A stretch of DNA of 64,000 nucleotides from Sphingobacterium arenae (lineage in GTDB: Bacteria > Bacteroidota > Bacteroidia > Sphingobacteriales > Sphingobacteriaceae): assembly GCF_014692505.1 (NCBI RefSeq), contig NZ_JACNYK010000002.1:1240001-1304000 (forward strand), given 5' to 3'. A program made the position numbers and the translations under genes. Below, piece after piece: positions 26,195-36,383 of this stretch (its first letter is position 1; each line of letters begins with the position of its first letter). The notes under the pieces were generated by a model, which had not been told where the DNA came from, made no database searches, and worked only from the letters and a program-made list of their open reading frames with translations.

Positions 26195-27058
26195 TTACAT
26201 CTCAGTTGCACTTTTTCTATATTTAAAACGAATATAGAAGGCCGTTAAATTCATAAAGAACACCACAATGATCAATATCAGCGCCGTTCCATACGCGATA
26301 GGCCTTACCTCCTCAATGGATTGATGCTGTGTGGAAAGCATATACAGGTGATAAGGCAGCGCCATAAACTCCTGATTTAGGTAACCATTCGAGTTATTAA
26401 TGTAGAATGCGGCCCCCGTAAAAAGGATTGGTGCTGTTTCTCCGGCAGCTCGTGACAACGTCAGTACGACGCCCGTCAGTATACCCGGCATAGCGGAAGG
26501 TAATACAGCGTCTTTAATCGTTTCAAATTTCGTCGCTCCCACCGCTAATGCGGCTTCCCGAGTACTATTCGGGATACGCATCAAGGCTTCTTCCGTCGTC
26601 GTGATAATATAGGGTAGCGAAAGTAATCCCAACGTCAATCCGGCAGCTAGCAAAGATGTTCCCAATTGGAGTGCTTGAACAAATAAAGCCAGTCCAAATA
26701 AACCATAAATGATAGATGGAACGCCTGAAAGATTCCGTATAGAGGCTCTGATAGTACGTGTTAACCAATTATCTTCTGCATATTCGTTGAGATATATGGC
26801 ACAGCACACGCCAAACGGAATCGCAAACAATGCCGTGAGTATCGTTAACATTACGGTACCAATAATAGGCGTCAAAATCCCCCCCTTGGTCATCCCTGCA
26901 CTAGGAACCTTAGTAATAAAGTCCCATGATAATTGCCCTGCTCCCTTAGAGACAATTTCCCAAATAACAACTACCAAAAAAAAGCATACCAAAACGGTAC
27001 TGATCAACAACGTGCCCCACTCTACCACAGCAGATATCTTCGACGATTTAAACAGCAT
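26195..27058 (-). CDS. pstA: Phosphate ABC transporter permease PstA
   Basis: A 287-residue inner-membrane permease with six helices. The loop 'YLNEYAEDNWLTRTIRASIRNLSGVPSIIYGLFGLALF' and the EAA-like coupling motif 'EAALAVGATKFETIKDAVLPSAMPGILTGV' are typical of PstA. It overlaps pstC by 11 bp. Confidence 0.95.
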   Translation of the reverse strand: MLFKSSKISAVVEWGTLLISTVLVCFFLVVVIWEIVSKGAGQLSWDFITKVPSAGMTKGGILTPIIGTVMLTILTALFAIPFGVCCAIYLNEYAEDNWLTRTIRASIRNLSGVPSIIYGLFGLALFVQALQLGTSLLAAGLTLGLLSLPYIITTTEEALMRIPNSTREAALAVGATKFETIKDAVLPSAMPGILTGVVLTLSRAAGETAPILFTGAAFYINNSNGYLNQEFMALPYHLYMLSTQHQSIEEVRPIAYGTALILIIVVFFMNLTAFYIRFKYRKSATEM

Positions 27059-27938
27059 GATATTTCCTAAAACGGTTAATAAAATATTCGCCTAACATAT
27101 TCGCAGCCAATGTCATTAAAAACAACACCGTGGCTATCGCGTAAAGGGCAAAGTAATGTGTAGTTTGATAAGGAACCTCTCCCATCTCTATGGCTATTGT
27201 CGCCGTCATGGTTTTCACAGAGTCAAACATACTAGTAGGTAAAATAGAAGCATTTCCTGTAGCCATAAGCACCGTCATGGTTTCTCCAATGGCTCTACCT
27301 ACACCCAACATGACTGCGGCAATAATCCCTGGCGCAGCTGCTGGAATAATGATTTTACGTAGGGTTTGCCATTTGGTTGCCCCCATTGCGTAGCTAGCTT
27401 CTTTATATGTTTTTGGCACGGCGTGTATAGCGTCTTCCGCGATCGTGATGATAGTAGGTAGCGCCATGACGGCTAGCAGAATAGCACCATTGAGTGCATT
27501 TAAACCGTTAGAAAGATCAGCTAGATCTGCAATCCCCGGACTTAAAACAACTATCCCTAAGAAGCCGATGACAACCGAAGGAACTGCCGCTAACATTTCG
27601 ATAGCCGGTTTCAATAAATTTTTTACCCGCGGCGAAGCGTACTCCGCAATATAAGCTGCTGTACCAATCCCTAGAGGGATAGCAATAAACATCGCGCCGA
27701 AGGTCACTAGTGTCGTACTCAGCACCAAAGGTAACATGCCATATTTTGGAATCGCAGCTGTCGGACTCCACTCCATGCCGGTAATGAAATCCAATGGTTT
27801 CACATCCATGAAAAAAGAGAATGAATTATATACCAGCATAGCCAGAATCCCCCCTAACAGGGCCAAGACAAGAAGCCCTGTTCCTTTAAACACAATCTTG
27901 AAAAGAATATCCAAAGATAAACGAGTTCTATATTTCAT
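27048..27938 (-). CDS. pstC: Phosphate ABC transporter permease PstC
   Basis: A 296-residue inner-membrane permease. The motifs 'YIAEYASPRVKNLLKPAIEMLAAVPSVVIGFLGIV' and the EAA-like loop 'EASYAMGATKWQTLRKIIIPAAAPGIIAAV' identify PstC. It overlaps both neighbours by 11 bp (pstS upstream, pstA downstream), so the four genes are tightly coupled. Confidence 0.95.
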   Translation of the reverse strand: MKYRTRLSLDILFKIVFKGTGLLVLALLGGILAMLVYNSFSFFMDVKPLDFITGMEWSPTAAIPKYGMLPLVLSTTLVTFGAMFIAIPLGIGTAAYIAEYASPRVKNLLKPAIEMLAAVPSVVIGFLGIVVLSPGIADLADLSNGLNALNGAILLAVMALPTIITIAEDAIHAVPKTYKEASYAMGATKWQTLRKIIIPAAAPGIIAAVMLGVGRAIGETMTVLMATGNASILPTSMFDSVKTMTATIAIEMGEVPYQTTHYFALYAIATVLFLMTLAANMLGEYFINRFRKYHAV

Positions 27939-28803
27939 CCGATTGATTGTTTAATATATAATAGCCATGATCTTCAATGAGCTTTTTACCTACAACGCTC
28001 CTTTCGAAAGCGATAAAAGGACGAACCTTATCCCAGGATTCTGCCAAGACAAATTGATACAAGGGGCGTTGAAAAAAATAGTTCCGTTGGTTAATTGCTT
28101 CCTGATCCAATGGAGAAATGGCTTTCTCCCCTCTCCTTTCGACAATCTTTAATACTTTTATACCTTGCGACCCTACCGGATCGTCCGCTACGTAGCCCGC
28201 TCCTACATAGCCTATTCCCGTTCTATCTGCTTTTACGCCCTCGATAATCTGTGCGTTACCCGTCATTTCTTTGGCCGCATTCGAAAATTCTATTGCCAGT
28301 TTCTTCTTGATAAACGAGTGTGTACCCGAGCTACTTTGACGACCGTAAATATTAATTGGAAGGTTGGCTTCAGTCAATTCGGACCAATTGGTAATGTTAC
28401 CACTTAGAATTTCTGCTAGCATTTCGACTTCTATTTCGTCTATCGGTAAGTCCTTATGAACAACAAAAGCAGTAGCGTCTTCCGCAAAGACGACTGTTTT
28501 CAGTGCAATATTTTTTTCTTTAAACTGTTGCTGTTCTTTCTCAGAAAGAGGTCTGGACGAGTTCGCAATATCTGCCTGACCATTCAAGAGAGAAGTTATA
28601 CCCAATCCCGAACCACCCCCAGAGATAGCAATACTAAAATCAGGATCTTCTTCTGTAAATTTCTCTGCGAGATTAACGGCAAGGTTAACTTCTGTATCGG
28701 AGCCTTTCATTTTTATAGAGTTGCTCCCATGACTGCAAGAAATACAAAGCCATGTGGCAGCAACGCCCACAGCGGGAAACAATTTTAATAGTCTCTCTCT
28801 CAT
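27928..28803 (-). CDS. pstS: Phosphate-binding lipoprotein PstS
   Basis: A 291-residue lipoprotein (lipobox 'LCISC') that captures phosphate in the periplasm and delivers it to PstCA. It has the phosphate-loop pattern 'MKGSDTEVNLA', 'SGGGSGLGITSLLNGQADIANSSRPLS', and 'YGRQSSSGTHSFIKKKL'. First gene of the pst operon. Unlike the soluble E. coli protein, the lipid anchor is predicted here. No Pho-box-like repeat was recognised upstream. The regulation expected from the family is low phosphate. Confidence 0.93.
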   Translation of the reverse strand: MRERLLKLFPAVGVAATWLCISCSHGSNSIKMKGSDTEVNLAVNLAEKFTEEDPDFSIAISGGGSGLGITSLLNGQADIANSSRPLSEKEQQQFKEKNIALKTVVFAEDATAFVVHKDLPIDEIEVEMLAEILSGNITNWSELTEANLPINIYGRQSSSGTHSFIKKKLAIEFSNAAKEMTGNAQIIEGVKADRTGIGYVGAGYVADDPVGSQGIKVLKIVERRGEKAISPLDQEAINQRNYFFQRPLYQFVLAESWDKVRPFIAFERSVVGKKLIEDHGYYILNNQSDEI

Positions 28804-28934
28804 CGCTACAAAAATGAATAATAGATATTAATAAATTGTTAATTCTATATTACCGTCTTCTCTTACCTGGTATTTAATGTAAAAAAATTGTAAAAATTAA
28901 GTTAACTATCCATGATTTTCCAAGATTCTAACAT

Positions 28935-28969
28935 AAAAAACTGCCGTTGCTTTTACACAGCGGCAGTTT
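28935..28969 (-). terminator. Terminator of the ECF/SusCD/phosphodiesterase operon
   Basis: AAACTGCCGTTG (28938-28949) pairs with CAGCGGCAGTTT (28958-28969) with one G-T pair. On the minus strand the stem is followed by six T residues, ending transcription before pstS. Confidence 0.85.
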
Positions 28970-28995
28970 ATTCCTATACAAAGTTACCGTAACGC

Positions 28996-31041
28996 CTAAT
29001 AAAAGATTTCATAATCGCCTCTTAAAAACAACCATTGCAAAATGGGGTATCCTTTACTATTTACAGTGGAGGCCCAAGGGTTTTGCGGCCCCAGCTTCCA
29101 TCCCAACACATTTTGATAGTTATTTATATCACTCAAAAATGCCTTGCTTTTTGTTTCGCCGTCATACGGTGTATCCCGCACGGTAACGACACCCGTGGTG
29201 AAGCTAGATGATGGAACCGGCGTACCGTTTTTTATCACGACAACCTCCTCAGACGCCCAGCAATTTTCGCCCTGCGCAATCACACCACCTACAGATCCCA
29301 TATTAGTAACCACGCGACCTGCCAAACCATTTCCCACATTTTCTACCGATGGATTAAAAGCAATCAATCCCTTCACATCACCATCTGTCCAGCCTAAAAC
29401 ACCACCCGCACCACGGCCGGAATTCGTGTTGGAAAGAATTTTTCCCGCAGCGAAGCTATCATCTACCTTACCGCCATCCCAGACAATACCTGCCAAACCA
29501 CCTGCTCGACTATTACTACTGCCCGAATTGGTTGCGATTACATCTGCTGTGGAGAAGCTGTTGACGATGAAACTTGTTTTTCCACCGTTTGCTTTACCGA
29601 CATTACCGGCAATACCGCCTACAGCGTCTGTTCCCGTAACTTTACCTGTAGCGAAACAATTTTCTATCACACCGACCTTAACTGGCTTATCCGGTCCACG
29701 GAGACCTAGATATCCGGCAAAAGCACCACCACCATTTGTCGATTGTATATCCACATTAACAAGACCTAAATTCTTGCACGAACCGAATAGTACCCCAAAC
29801 AAACTCGCATAGGCCGCATCTGTAGACGTTAAGTTTTTAATGACATGCCCATTTCCATCGAAGTGGAGGTATTTCAAATACGGATCAACGTTATTAACCG
29901 GTTTCCAATTACGCCCCACCATGTCAATATCCGCTGTCAACTTAAAATAGTAGGGGTTCTTTTCGGTATCACTCCAGTTTAGCGCATGTATCTGCTGTAG
30001 GTGATTAGCCGTAGCGATTAAATAAGGATTATCCGCGGTGCCATCTCCTCCCGCAAACTGCTCGTTGCTGCCACTTTTCTTTTTGACCAAGATGAATGTC
30101 CGCAATAGGCGTTGCCCGTAATGATTACGCACACTGTTGTCCGTCGGATAATTGACAACACCTTTGTCCTTGACGAACATGGTCGTAGAGCCTCCACCAT
30201 CCATATTCAATGCGTATTGGGGGGCGAAATAATTCGTCAAAAACTGGGTTGCTTCCTTCGCGGTCATCCCCGCCGATTCACTAAAGCGACCATCGATCGT
30301 TACCAATAAGAGTTTATTGTCTTCGGTTAATGCAACCGCGGTACGCGGATGTCTTACCCCCTGATGTCTCCGGTAATCCTCATAATCCAGGCTATTCAGA
30401 TTGATCCCGGTTACATCTCCAATAAAATCTTCTCCTACCCGCGTGTAATCATCAATTAACATGGGCGAACCCGAAAAAATATGCAGATACGGTGACTGGG
30501 CATAACTTTCTTTCGTACCATAGCCAATGGTCAGGTCTTGACCTGCATTGTACGATATAGCCCCCTCATGCTTCCAAAAGCGTAAATGGCCTTCTGTTAG
30601 GGTAACCGGCGAGACCACATTTCCATTGACTTTTATAAAGCTCGCTTCGATCTCGTATGTACCGTTGATTGCAGCGATGGCACCCCGCGCTTCTGCAACT
30701 GCAGATAGGGTATCTCGCTCACCTAGCGAAACAAACTCCAATTCGTAGTCTGGATTCGACAGATCAAGTTCCACCACATTGACAAATTGATTGGCGGTTT
30801 GCGTTTGGATATATTTCGAAAACTGATAATGTATCAAGCCATTGTCCAGTGTATCGCTGATCCATCCATCTTTATCCTTCAACGTTTCATGGGTAACCGG
30901 CGGTTCCGGTTCTTGGAGCTCAGGCAACAAATTACCGAACTCCGAATTATCTAATAGTTTCTTACTACATCCACCAAGTGGGATGACTGTTGTAAGACAC
31001 CCTATTAAAAATAATACAATAAATAGATTATGCTTTTTCAT
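28996..31041 (-). CDS. Lipoprotein phosphodiester glycosidase (NAGPA family) with GLUG-type repeats
   Basis: A 681-residue lipoprotein (lipobox 'PLGGC'). Residues about 85-320 are a phosphodiester glycosidase domain of the NAGPA/DUF2233 family. It has 'AIAAINGTYE', 'HPRTAVALTEDNKLLLVTIDGRF' and the conserved acidic motif 'NMDGGGSTTMF'. Residues about 335-610 contain Gly-rich GLUG-like repeats ('GGAFAGYLG', 'VGGIAGNVG', 'AGGLAGIVWDGG'), probably a beta-solenoid at the cell surface. Human NAGPA removes GlcNAc from a GlcNAc-1-phospho-6-mannose diester, so the enzyme probably cleaves sugar-phosphate diesters. It is the last gene of the SusCD operon. Confidence 0.88.
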   Translation of the reverse strand: MKKHNLFIVLFLIGCLTTVIPLGGCSKKLLDNSEFGNLLPELQEPEPPVTHETLKDKDGWISDTLDNGLIHYQFSKYIQTQTANQFVNVVELDLSNPDYELEFVSLGERDTLSAVAEARGAIAAINGTYEIEASFIKVNGNVVSPVTLTEGHLRFWKHEGAISYNAGQDLTIGYGTKESYAQSPYLHIFSGSPMLIDDYTRVGEDFIGDVTGINLNSLDYEDYRRHQGVRHPRTAVALTEDNKLLLVTIDGRFSESAGMTAKEATQFLTNYFAPQYALNMDGGGSTTMFVKDKGVVNYPTDNSVRNHYGQRLLRTFILVKKKSGSNEQFAGGDGTADNPYLIATANHLQQIHALNWSDTEKNPYYFKLTADIDMVGRNWKPVNNVDPYLKYLHFDGNGHVIKNLTSTDAAYASLFGVLFGSCKNLGLVNVDIQSTNGGGAFAGYLGLRGPDKPVKVGVIENCFATGKVTGTDAVGGIAGNVGKANGGKTSFIVNSFSTADVIATNSGSSNSRAGGLAGIVWDGGKVDDSFAAGKILSNTNSGRGAGGVLGWTDGDVKGLIAFNPSVENVGNGLAGRVVTNMGSVGGVIAQGENCWASEEVVVIKNGTPVPSSSFTTGVVTVRDTPYDGETKSKAFLSDINNYQNVLGWKLGPQNPWASTVNSKGYPILQWLFLRGDYEIFY

Positions 31042-31059
31042 TCGAATATTTTTTAATCG

Positions 31060-32802
31060 TTACCATCCCGGATTTTGTTCCAATATCTTGTTCGATAAAT
31101 TAATTTCCTCTGTCGGAATAGGATACAGATAATCTTTATCCTCATCAAATGTTCTATTGATATTGCCGTGTGCCAAAACATGGCCTTTGTTGCCCTCTGA
31201 CAGCACGATATCCTTTCCTACTTCCATAAAGAGGCTAGCGGATGATCCCGGTCTTGTACCTTGATACAAACAGAGGTCAATCGACCCATTGCCATCCAGA
31301 TCAAAGTCGCCCAACCGGCTAAAGTACATACCTAGAAATGGCTTTTCAAACAGCTTGCCTGCTCTCCAGCGCATAATATCGTAATACCGATGTCCCTCCA
31401 TCACCAATTCGATCCCTCTCTCCCTCCTGATTTCCAAAATGACGCCGGTATGTACCGTATTTTTCTGTGCCACATTCGGGAATCCCGTTTCGGCATCCAA
31501 TAAATAGGCGTCAGGATTTGCATTTGCTTGTTCCAGATTTAGCGCTGGCATACTCACCCTCGTGCGGAGTAAATTTATCGACTTATTCAAATCTGCCTGA
31601 TTCAGGGTACCCAATTCCGCTTTTGCCTCGGCAAAATTCAGATAGGTTTCCGCAATTCTGAACAAGGGCATATCGTTGAAACTGCTGTTATAAGCATCAT
31701 ATTGTGGTTCCATAGAATACTTGATAAGATGGTAACCCGTCAGTGCGAAAGACAGGTTAGGCGCTGCGGCCCCTCCACCAATCCTGGTGTATCCCGGTGT
31801 ACGGATGGTCTGCGCCAAACGTGGGTCCCGGTTTTGCATTTCCTGCACAAATTCGCGTGTATTGTAGTTGGGGAGATCCGTGAACCGAAGTCCGCCGTTC
31901 GTCAAGTACGTATTTACAAAGCTCCTTGATAAACCCGGACGTCCTACCGTACTGGAGTTGGACGTATTCTGGACATTATGCGTCAAGTTAAGCCCGGCAC
32001 TATAATGCCGCGCCAAGATAATCTCCTGACCGCGCGCATCGGAGGTTGCAAAGAGATCCCGGTAGGGCGCACTTCCACTAGTATACAACGTGTATCCACC
32101 ATTGTCTATCAATTCTTCCGACGCCGTTACACAGGCCTGCAGATATTTTTCCGCATCGCCGATACCATGGTATTTCCGGAAAGTACCCTCAAATAGACCT
32201 ACCCGTGATTTTAATGCGAGCGCCGTCCATTTATTCACCCGGTACACATCTTTGGTGGTCGGCAAATACGCGATGGCAAAATCCAAATCCTGCATAATGG
32301 AATCTGCGATGAGGGTTCTCGAATCGCGCGGTTTAAAAAGCCGTTCATCATCAGAACCTAATACTTCGTTAAACCAGGGCACATCACCAAACCGCTTCAT
32401 TTTCTCGAAGTAAAAGTAAGCACGGAAAAACTTGGCCAAGGCATCGTATTCATTTCTAACCGCTATGTCATCCGCCTGATGGGAGTTTTCCAAAAGATAA
32501 TTGATCCGCCGCAAGGCTGACCAGCTCCATCCTCCACCGGTTGCAGGCACTGTCCGTTGCCCCGATATTTCTGTATTTAAAGGCGTCGAAATAATCGCAT
32601 CCGCCCGATCGCTGAATATGCTCGAAGCACTGGGTACGATATCTTCATAGAATTTGTTGCTGTACAAACGAAGTTCTTCTTCGTTAGAGAAATAAGTTTC
32701 TGGTGAAAGCGTTGCTAAAGGCACTTTATCTAGATCACAGGATACCAGACACAACACGGAACTTATCCCCCATATTATTTTAGTTAAATTCATTTTCATC
32801 AT
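31060..32802 (-). CDS. SusD/RagB-family nutrient-binding lipoprotein
   Basis: A 580-residue surface lipoprotein (lipobox 'LCLVSC'), the substrate lid of the SusC channel. It starts after the lipobox with 'LDKVPLATLSPETYFSNEEELR'. TPR-like helices include 'ALAKFFRAYFYFEKMKRFGDVPWFNEVL', a SusD hallmark. The C-terminus has 'EIRRERGIELVMEGHRYYDIMRW' and ends 'YLYPIPTEEINLS..LEQNPGW'. It lies 8 bp after susC. The ligand is unknown; the neighbouring enzyme suggests a phosphodiester-containing glycan. Confidence 0.95.
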   Translation of the reverse strand: MMKMNLTKIIWGISSVLCLVSCDLDKVPLATLSPETYFSNEEELRLYSNKFYEDIVPSASSIFSDRADAIISTPLNTEISGQRTVPATGGGWSWSALRRINYLLENSHQADDIAVRNEYDALAKFFRAYFYFEKMKRFGDVPWFNEVLGSDDERLFKPRDSRTLIADSIMQDLDFAIAYLPTTKDVYRVNKWTALALKSRVGLFEGTFRKYHGIGDAEKYLQACVTASEELIDNGGYTLYTSGSAPYRDLFATSDARGQEIILARHYSAGLNLTHNVQNTSNSSTVGRPGLSRSFVNTYLTNGGLRFTDLPNYNTREFVQEMQNRDPRLAQTIRTPGYTRIGGGAAAPNLSFALTGYHLIKYSMEPQYDAYNSSFNDMPLFRIAETYLNFAEAKAELGTLNQADLNKSINLLRTRVSMPALNLEQANANPDAYLLDAETGFPNVAQKNTVHTGVILEIRRERGIELVMEGHRYYDIMRWRAGKLFEKPFLGMYFSRLGDFDLDGNGSIDLCLYQGTRPGSSASLFMEVGKDIVLSEGNKGHVLAHGNINRTFDEDKDYLYPIPTEEINLSNKILEQNPGW

Positions 32803-32810
32803 GTTCTGTT

Positions 32811-35800
32811 TTAAAGACTAATATCCAAACCAAATGTAAACGTCTTTGCCCACGGATAGATCTTGGCGTGACTCGTCGATTCGTCGTACGTATTCTCTGT
32901 TGCCGCCTGTTCAGGATCTATATACTTACTTTCCAGCTTCGTAAACGTCAGTAAATTTTCGCCACTAAAATATATCCGAAGCCTCGATAGTCCCGCTTTA
33001 GATGCCACTTTCTGCGGCAATGAATAACCAACCGTCACATTCTTCAAACGCATATAGGCCAAATCCTGCAAATACTTGCTGTTTGTAACGCCCAATGAGC
33101 GGTTTGTCGCATTCAATGCGATGTAACCACGTGGGCGAGGGAAGTAAGCGTCCGGATTATCCTCACTCCATACTTGGCTTAAAAAATCCTGGCCTATAAA
33201 TGTCGAATAAGGCTGTGCATAAGGGCCCCAAAAATACGAAGCGTTCCGATGCGGATACCAGTTTTGGCGCCCTATCCCCTGTACAAAAACCGAAAGATCG
33301 ATATTGTTCCAGTCGCCACCTAACCTGAAATTAAAATTATAACGTGGTAAAGAGTTTCCAATAACACGACGATCACCTGGGTTATCTGCCGTATTGTCGC
33401 CCATCGAAATAACCTTATCGCCATCTAAGTCTTCGAACTTCATATCACCGGCATGGAGTCCCTGATCAACTGCAGACGTGTTGATGATGGTATTTACCGC
33501 TGTTTGGTCCACATCATAATTTGCCGCTTCTTCGTCCGATAAGAAGAACCCATTTACTTCGTACCCCCAAATTTGGCCCAGTTGCTGCCCTTCGTAGAAA
33601 TTGGATAAGTTTTTATTCGGGTTATCGAATCGGGTCACCTTCGAGGTATTATCCCCTACACCTGCACCCACATAATAGTTGAAACGTTTCCCATCCAGAT
33701 CAAATCCGTCTCTCCAATTCACACTCGCCTCCCAACCTTTCGTCAACAGATCAGAAGCGTTTTCCAACGGAAAATCTGCTCCATAGTAGGCTGGAATTGT
33801 TCTCCCGGCTGTCAGCATATTCAACGTTTCGCGCCGATAGATATCCCCTGTAAGGGATAGCCTTGATCGCAGCAATTCCACATCAATCCCCACATTCGTC
33901 GTATTTACGGTTTCCCAGGTTAAATCGCTCGCATTCGGTTCACTCTCTTGCGCATAAGGCGCCAAGACTTCGCCGAAAGAATAATCTTTGGACACATTCC
34001 CTGCATTGATGGTCTGCAAGTAATCGTAGTATCCCACCTGCTGATTGCCCAAGGAGCCATAAGATGCCCTGATTTTAAAGGCATCCAACACCTGTTGATC
34101 CCATGCTTCAAAGAAGCCTTCCTTCTCGACACGCCAAGCGGCGGAGAACGACGGAAAGAAACCAAACCGGTGGCCCTTGGCAAAGCGTGACGTACCATCG
34201 TATCGCCCCGCTGCTTCGAATAAATATTTATCCTGATAGCCATAATTGAGCCTATAGAATGTACCAAACAACGCATATTCATTTTGTCCACCGTTGATTT
34301 CCAACACATCGCCAGTTGCCAATTCAAAGTCAATAAGCTGATCGCTCAGCAAGCCATTCCGCGCCACTTTAATATCTTTCAAATGCTTCGTCTCATAATT
34401 GTATCCTGCCATGATCTTGAAATCGTGGTCGTTGTTGAATACGGTTTGGTAAGTCGCATACGTATTCACGGCCTGGTATTGATGGTTCACCTGGGTTTCA
34501 TACAAGCGGTCATTGCCAATACCAGATGTGATATTCAATACCTCTCCCGGGTATTTAGAATACGCAATGTTTGCCGACTTATTCATGGTTTGGTAATTGT
34601 AGTGGATAAACCGGTAGCTTGAGCGGATATCGAAACCTTTGAAAGGCCTGATCACCGCTTCAATCGTTGGCGAAAATTCACTGATCTTATCCATGTTTCG
34701 GTGAAGATCCTGCCCGAGCAAGGCCGCGTAACCATCCATCAGGTTGTAATTGCTGATGCTTGTTTGATATACCTGCGTGCCATCAGGATTTACCGGAACG
34801 ATACTGGCCAGCCCGTGCACCACTGCCGCGCTAAAACTATTATCTACACCGCTTGGCCCCGGATAGGCATAGGCCGAATTAAAATAAGACAGGTTTGTAT
34901 TGATATCCAACCACTTGTTTACGGTAAAATCCACACGTGAGCGTAAATTATACCGTTTCAAATCGTCGTGATTCTGACGAAAAACCCCTTCTTGGGTAAA
35001 ATAGTTCCCCGATAAGCTATATTTTATATTTTCGGAAACACCATTCACACTGAGATTGTGCGTATGCATCGGTCTTCTTAGGTCAAACAGATGCTTATAC
35101 CAATCGGTATTACCGTAGTAGACATAACTTTCACGGCCATCCCGATCATCTACCACTACCCACGGTCTATCCGGATGTTCCGTTTTATCATTTCGTCGCA
35201 GCCATAATTGATAATAGTCGTCATCCGTATACCGGGTATAATTGGATCCCGCGTAGTTGGAGAAAAACAAGTCATTTATAGCCGCTGAATAATAACCGCG
35301 GGTTTCAAAATCCGTGCTCGTGGTTTGTGCGCTAAGGGAGGTCTGCCCCGAGTAGGTGATACTCGCTTGGTTTCCGCTTCCGGTTTTGGTCGTCACCAAT
35401 ATCACCCCATACGATGCCCGTGCACCATATACAGCTGCGGCAGACGCATCCTTCAGTACCGTAATCGATTCCACATCATTCGGGTTAATACGGTTGATAT
35501 CGCCTTCAAATCCATCGATAATGACCAACGGTTTTGCATCACTGGAAATCGAGTTGACACCCCGGATATTAAATCTCCCAGAAGCCCCTGGTCTTCCCGA
35601 ACCGAAGGTGACTTGCAAGTTTGGAACAGTACCTTGTAGCAGCGATGACACGTTGGCAGCAGGTCGGCTCTGCAATAACTTGGAATCTACCACTGTAGTC
35701 GCCCCGGTAAGATTCTCTTTCTTTTGCGTTCCGTATCCCACTACGACTACTTCGTCCACTTCTTGTACATCGAGTTCCAGCCTGATATTCATATTGTCGG

Positions 35801-36374
35801 AAGCTCCAACGCGCTGCTCCTTAAAAAGATAGCCCACTAGGGAAAAACGCAGCAGCCCATCTGCGCCCTGCAGTTGCAAAACAAATTTCCCGTCGCCGTC
35901 GGTGGAGCTACGGTTTTCATGCCCGATCTCCCGCACCGTCACGCCACTTAGCGGCTGTCCACTTTCATCAACAACGGAACCTGTTATCGTTCGTTGCTGT
36001 ACAGATTCTTCTATTTCGCCAGTTACCGTCGCGGTAGGTGTCGCTATCTTGCGTCTGCTCAGTACGATATTCTTCCCCACGATGCTGTACGCCAATTGGT
36101 ATTTATCCGAAACATCTTTTAATACCGTCTGTAGGGCAGCACCGTTATAAGAAACGTTTAGCACAGCTGCTGCTGGCACCATCGATTCGTCATAAAAAAT
36201 ATTGTACCCCGTTTGACGTTGTAATTCGTTGAACAATTGTTCCACGCGCAGCTTGTTCTGCTTGAAGGTAAATGTCTGTCCGAATGTTAATGCGCTAACG
36301 TGTAGACTGGCGGCTAATAACAATGGAATGGCTAGACCCAATTTCATGAGAATTGAATAATTTTTTTTATACAT
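32811..36374 (-). CDS. SusC/RagA TonB-dependent receptor with STN domain
   Basis: A 1187-residue outer-membrane transporter. After a signal peptide there is an STN (secretin/TonB short N-terminal) domain at about 38-110, which interacts with the FecR anti-sigma factor. A CarboxypepD_reg-like domain follows at about 128-210 ('ITGSVVDESGQPLSGVTV'). The plug has 'VVVGYGTQKKENLTGA' and 'LVIIDGFEGDINRINPNDVESI', and a 22-strand barrel ends 'WAKTFTFGLDISL'. The STN domain together with the ECF sigma and FecR genes just upstream gives a complete cell-surface signalling circuit. The start may instead be 'MKLGLAIP', nine codons later. Confidence 0.95.
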   Translation of the reverse strand: MYKKNYSILMKLGLAIPLLLAASLHVSALTFGQTFTFKQNKLRVEQLFNELQRQTGYNIFYDESMVPAAAVLNVSYNGAALQTVLKDVSDKYQLAYSIVGKNIVLSRRKIATPTATVTGEIEESVQQRTITGSVVDESGQPLSGVTVREIGHENRSSTDGDGKFVLQLQGADGLLRFSLVGYLFKEQRVGASDNMNIRLELDVQEVDEVVVVGYGTQKKENLTGATTVVDSKLLQSRPAANVSSLLQGTVPNLQVTFGSGRPGASGRFNIRGVNSISSDAKPLVIIDGFEGDINRINPNDVESITVLKDASAAAVYGARASYGVILVTTKTGSGNQASITYSGQTSLSAQTTSTDFETRGYYSAAINDLFFSNYAGSNYTRYTDDDYYQLWLRRNDKTEHPDRPWVVVDDRDGRESYVYYGNTDWYKHLFDLRRPMHTHNLSVNGVSENIKYSLSGNYFTQEGVFRQNHDDLKRYNLRSRVDFTVNKWLDINTNLSYFNSAYAYPGPSGVDNSFSAAVVHGLASIVPVNPDGTQVYQTSISNYNLMDGYAALLGQDLHRNMDKISEFSPTIEAVIRPFKGFDIRSSYRFIHYNYQTMNKSANIAYSKYPGEVLNITSGIGNDRLYETQVNHQYQAVNTYATYQTVFNNDHDFKIMAGYNYETKHLKDIKVARNGLLSDQLIDFELATGDVLEINGGQNEYALFGTFYRLNYGYQDKYLFEAAGRYDGTSRFAKGHRFGFFPSFSAAWRVEKEGFFEAWDQQVLDAFKIRASYGSLGNQQVGYYDYLQTINAGNVSKDYSFGEVLAPYAQESEPNASDLTWETVNTTNVGIDVELLRSRLSLTGDIYRRETLNMLTAGRTIPAYYGADFPLENASDLLTKGWEASVNWRDGFDLDGKRFNYYVGAGVGDNTSKVTRFDNPNKNLSNFYEGQQLGQIWGYEVNGFFLSDEEAANYDVDQTAVNTIINTSAVDQGLHAGDMKFEDLDGDKVISMGDNTADNPGDRRVIGNSLPRYNFNFRLGGDWNNIDLSVFVQGIGRQNWYPHRNASYFWGPYAQPYSTFIGQDFLSQVWSEDNPDAYFPRPRGYIALNATNRSLGVTNSKYLQDLAYMRLKNVTVGYSLPQKVASKAGLSRLRIYFSGENLLTFTKLESKYIDPEQAATENTYDESTSHAKIYPWAKTFTFGLDISL

Positions 36375-36377
36375 TTG
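36370..36377 (+). promoter_or_regulatory. Candidate antisense -7 element at the susC start
   Basis: TACATTTG on the plus strand matches TAnnTTTG and overlaps the susC start codon read on the other strand. A TTG lies 14 bp upstream (36353-36355), shorter than the usual spacing. It is proposed as promoter of the antisense RNA ending at 36472. Confidence 0.35.
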
Positions 36378-36383
36378 TATATG

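Noticed and set aside
29400..29760. Gly-rich repeats in the glycosidase gene considered as a DNA tandem repeat or CRISPR-like array
   Set aside because: The repetition is at protein level (GLUG-like motifs) with irregular spacing and divergent DNA; no direct repeats with uniform spacers. No CRISPR array was seen anywhere in the window.
29144..29812. Long plus-strand open frame (222 codons) opposite the phosphodiester glycosidase gene
   Set aside because: It lies wholly antisense to a gene with clear domains, is Pro/Thr/Ala biased as expected for the complement of Gly-rich repeats, and shows no family.
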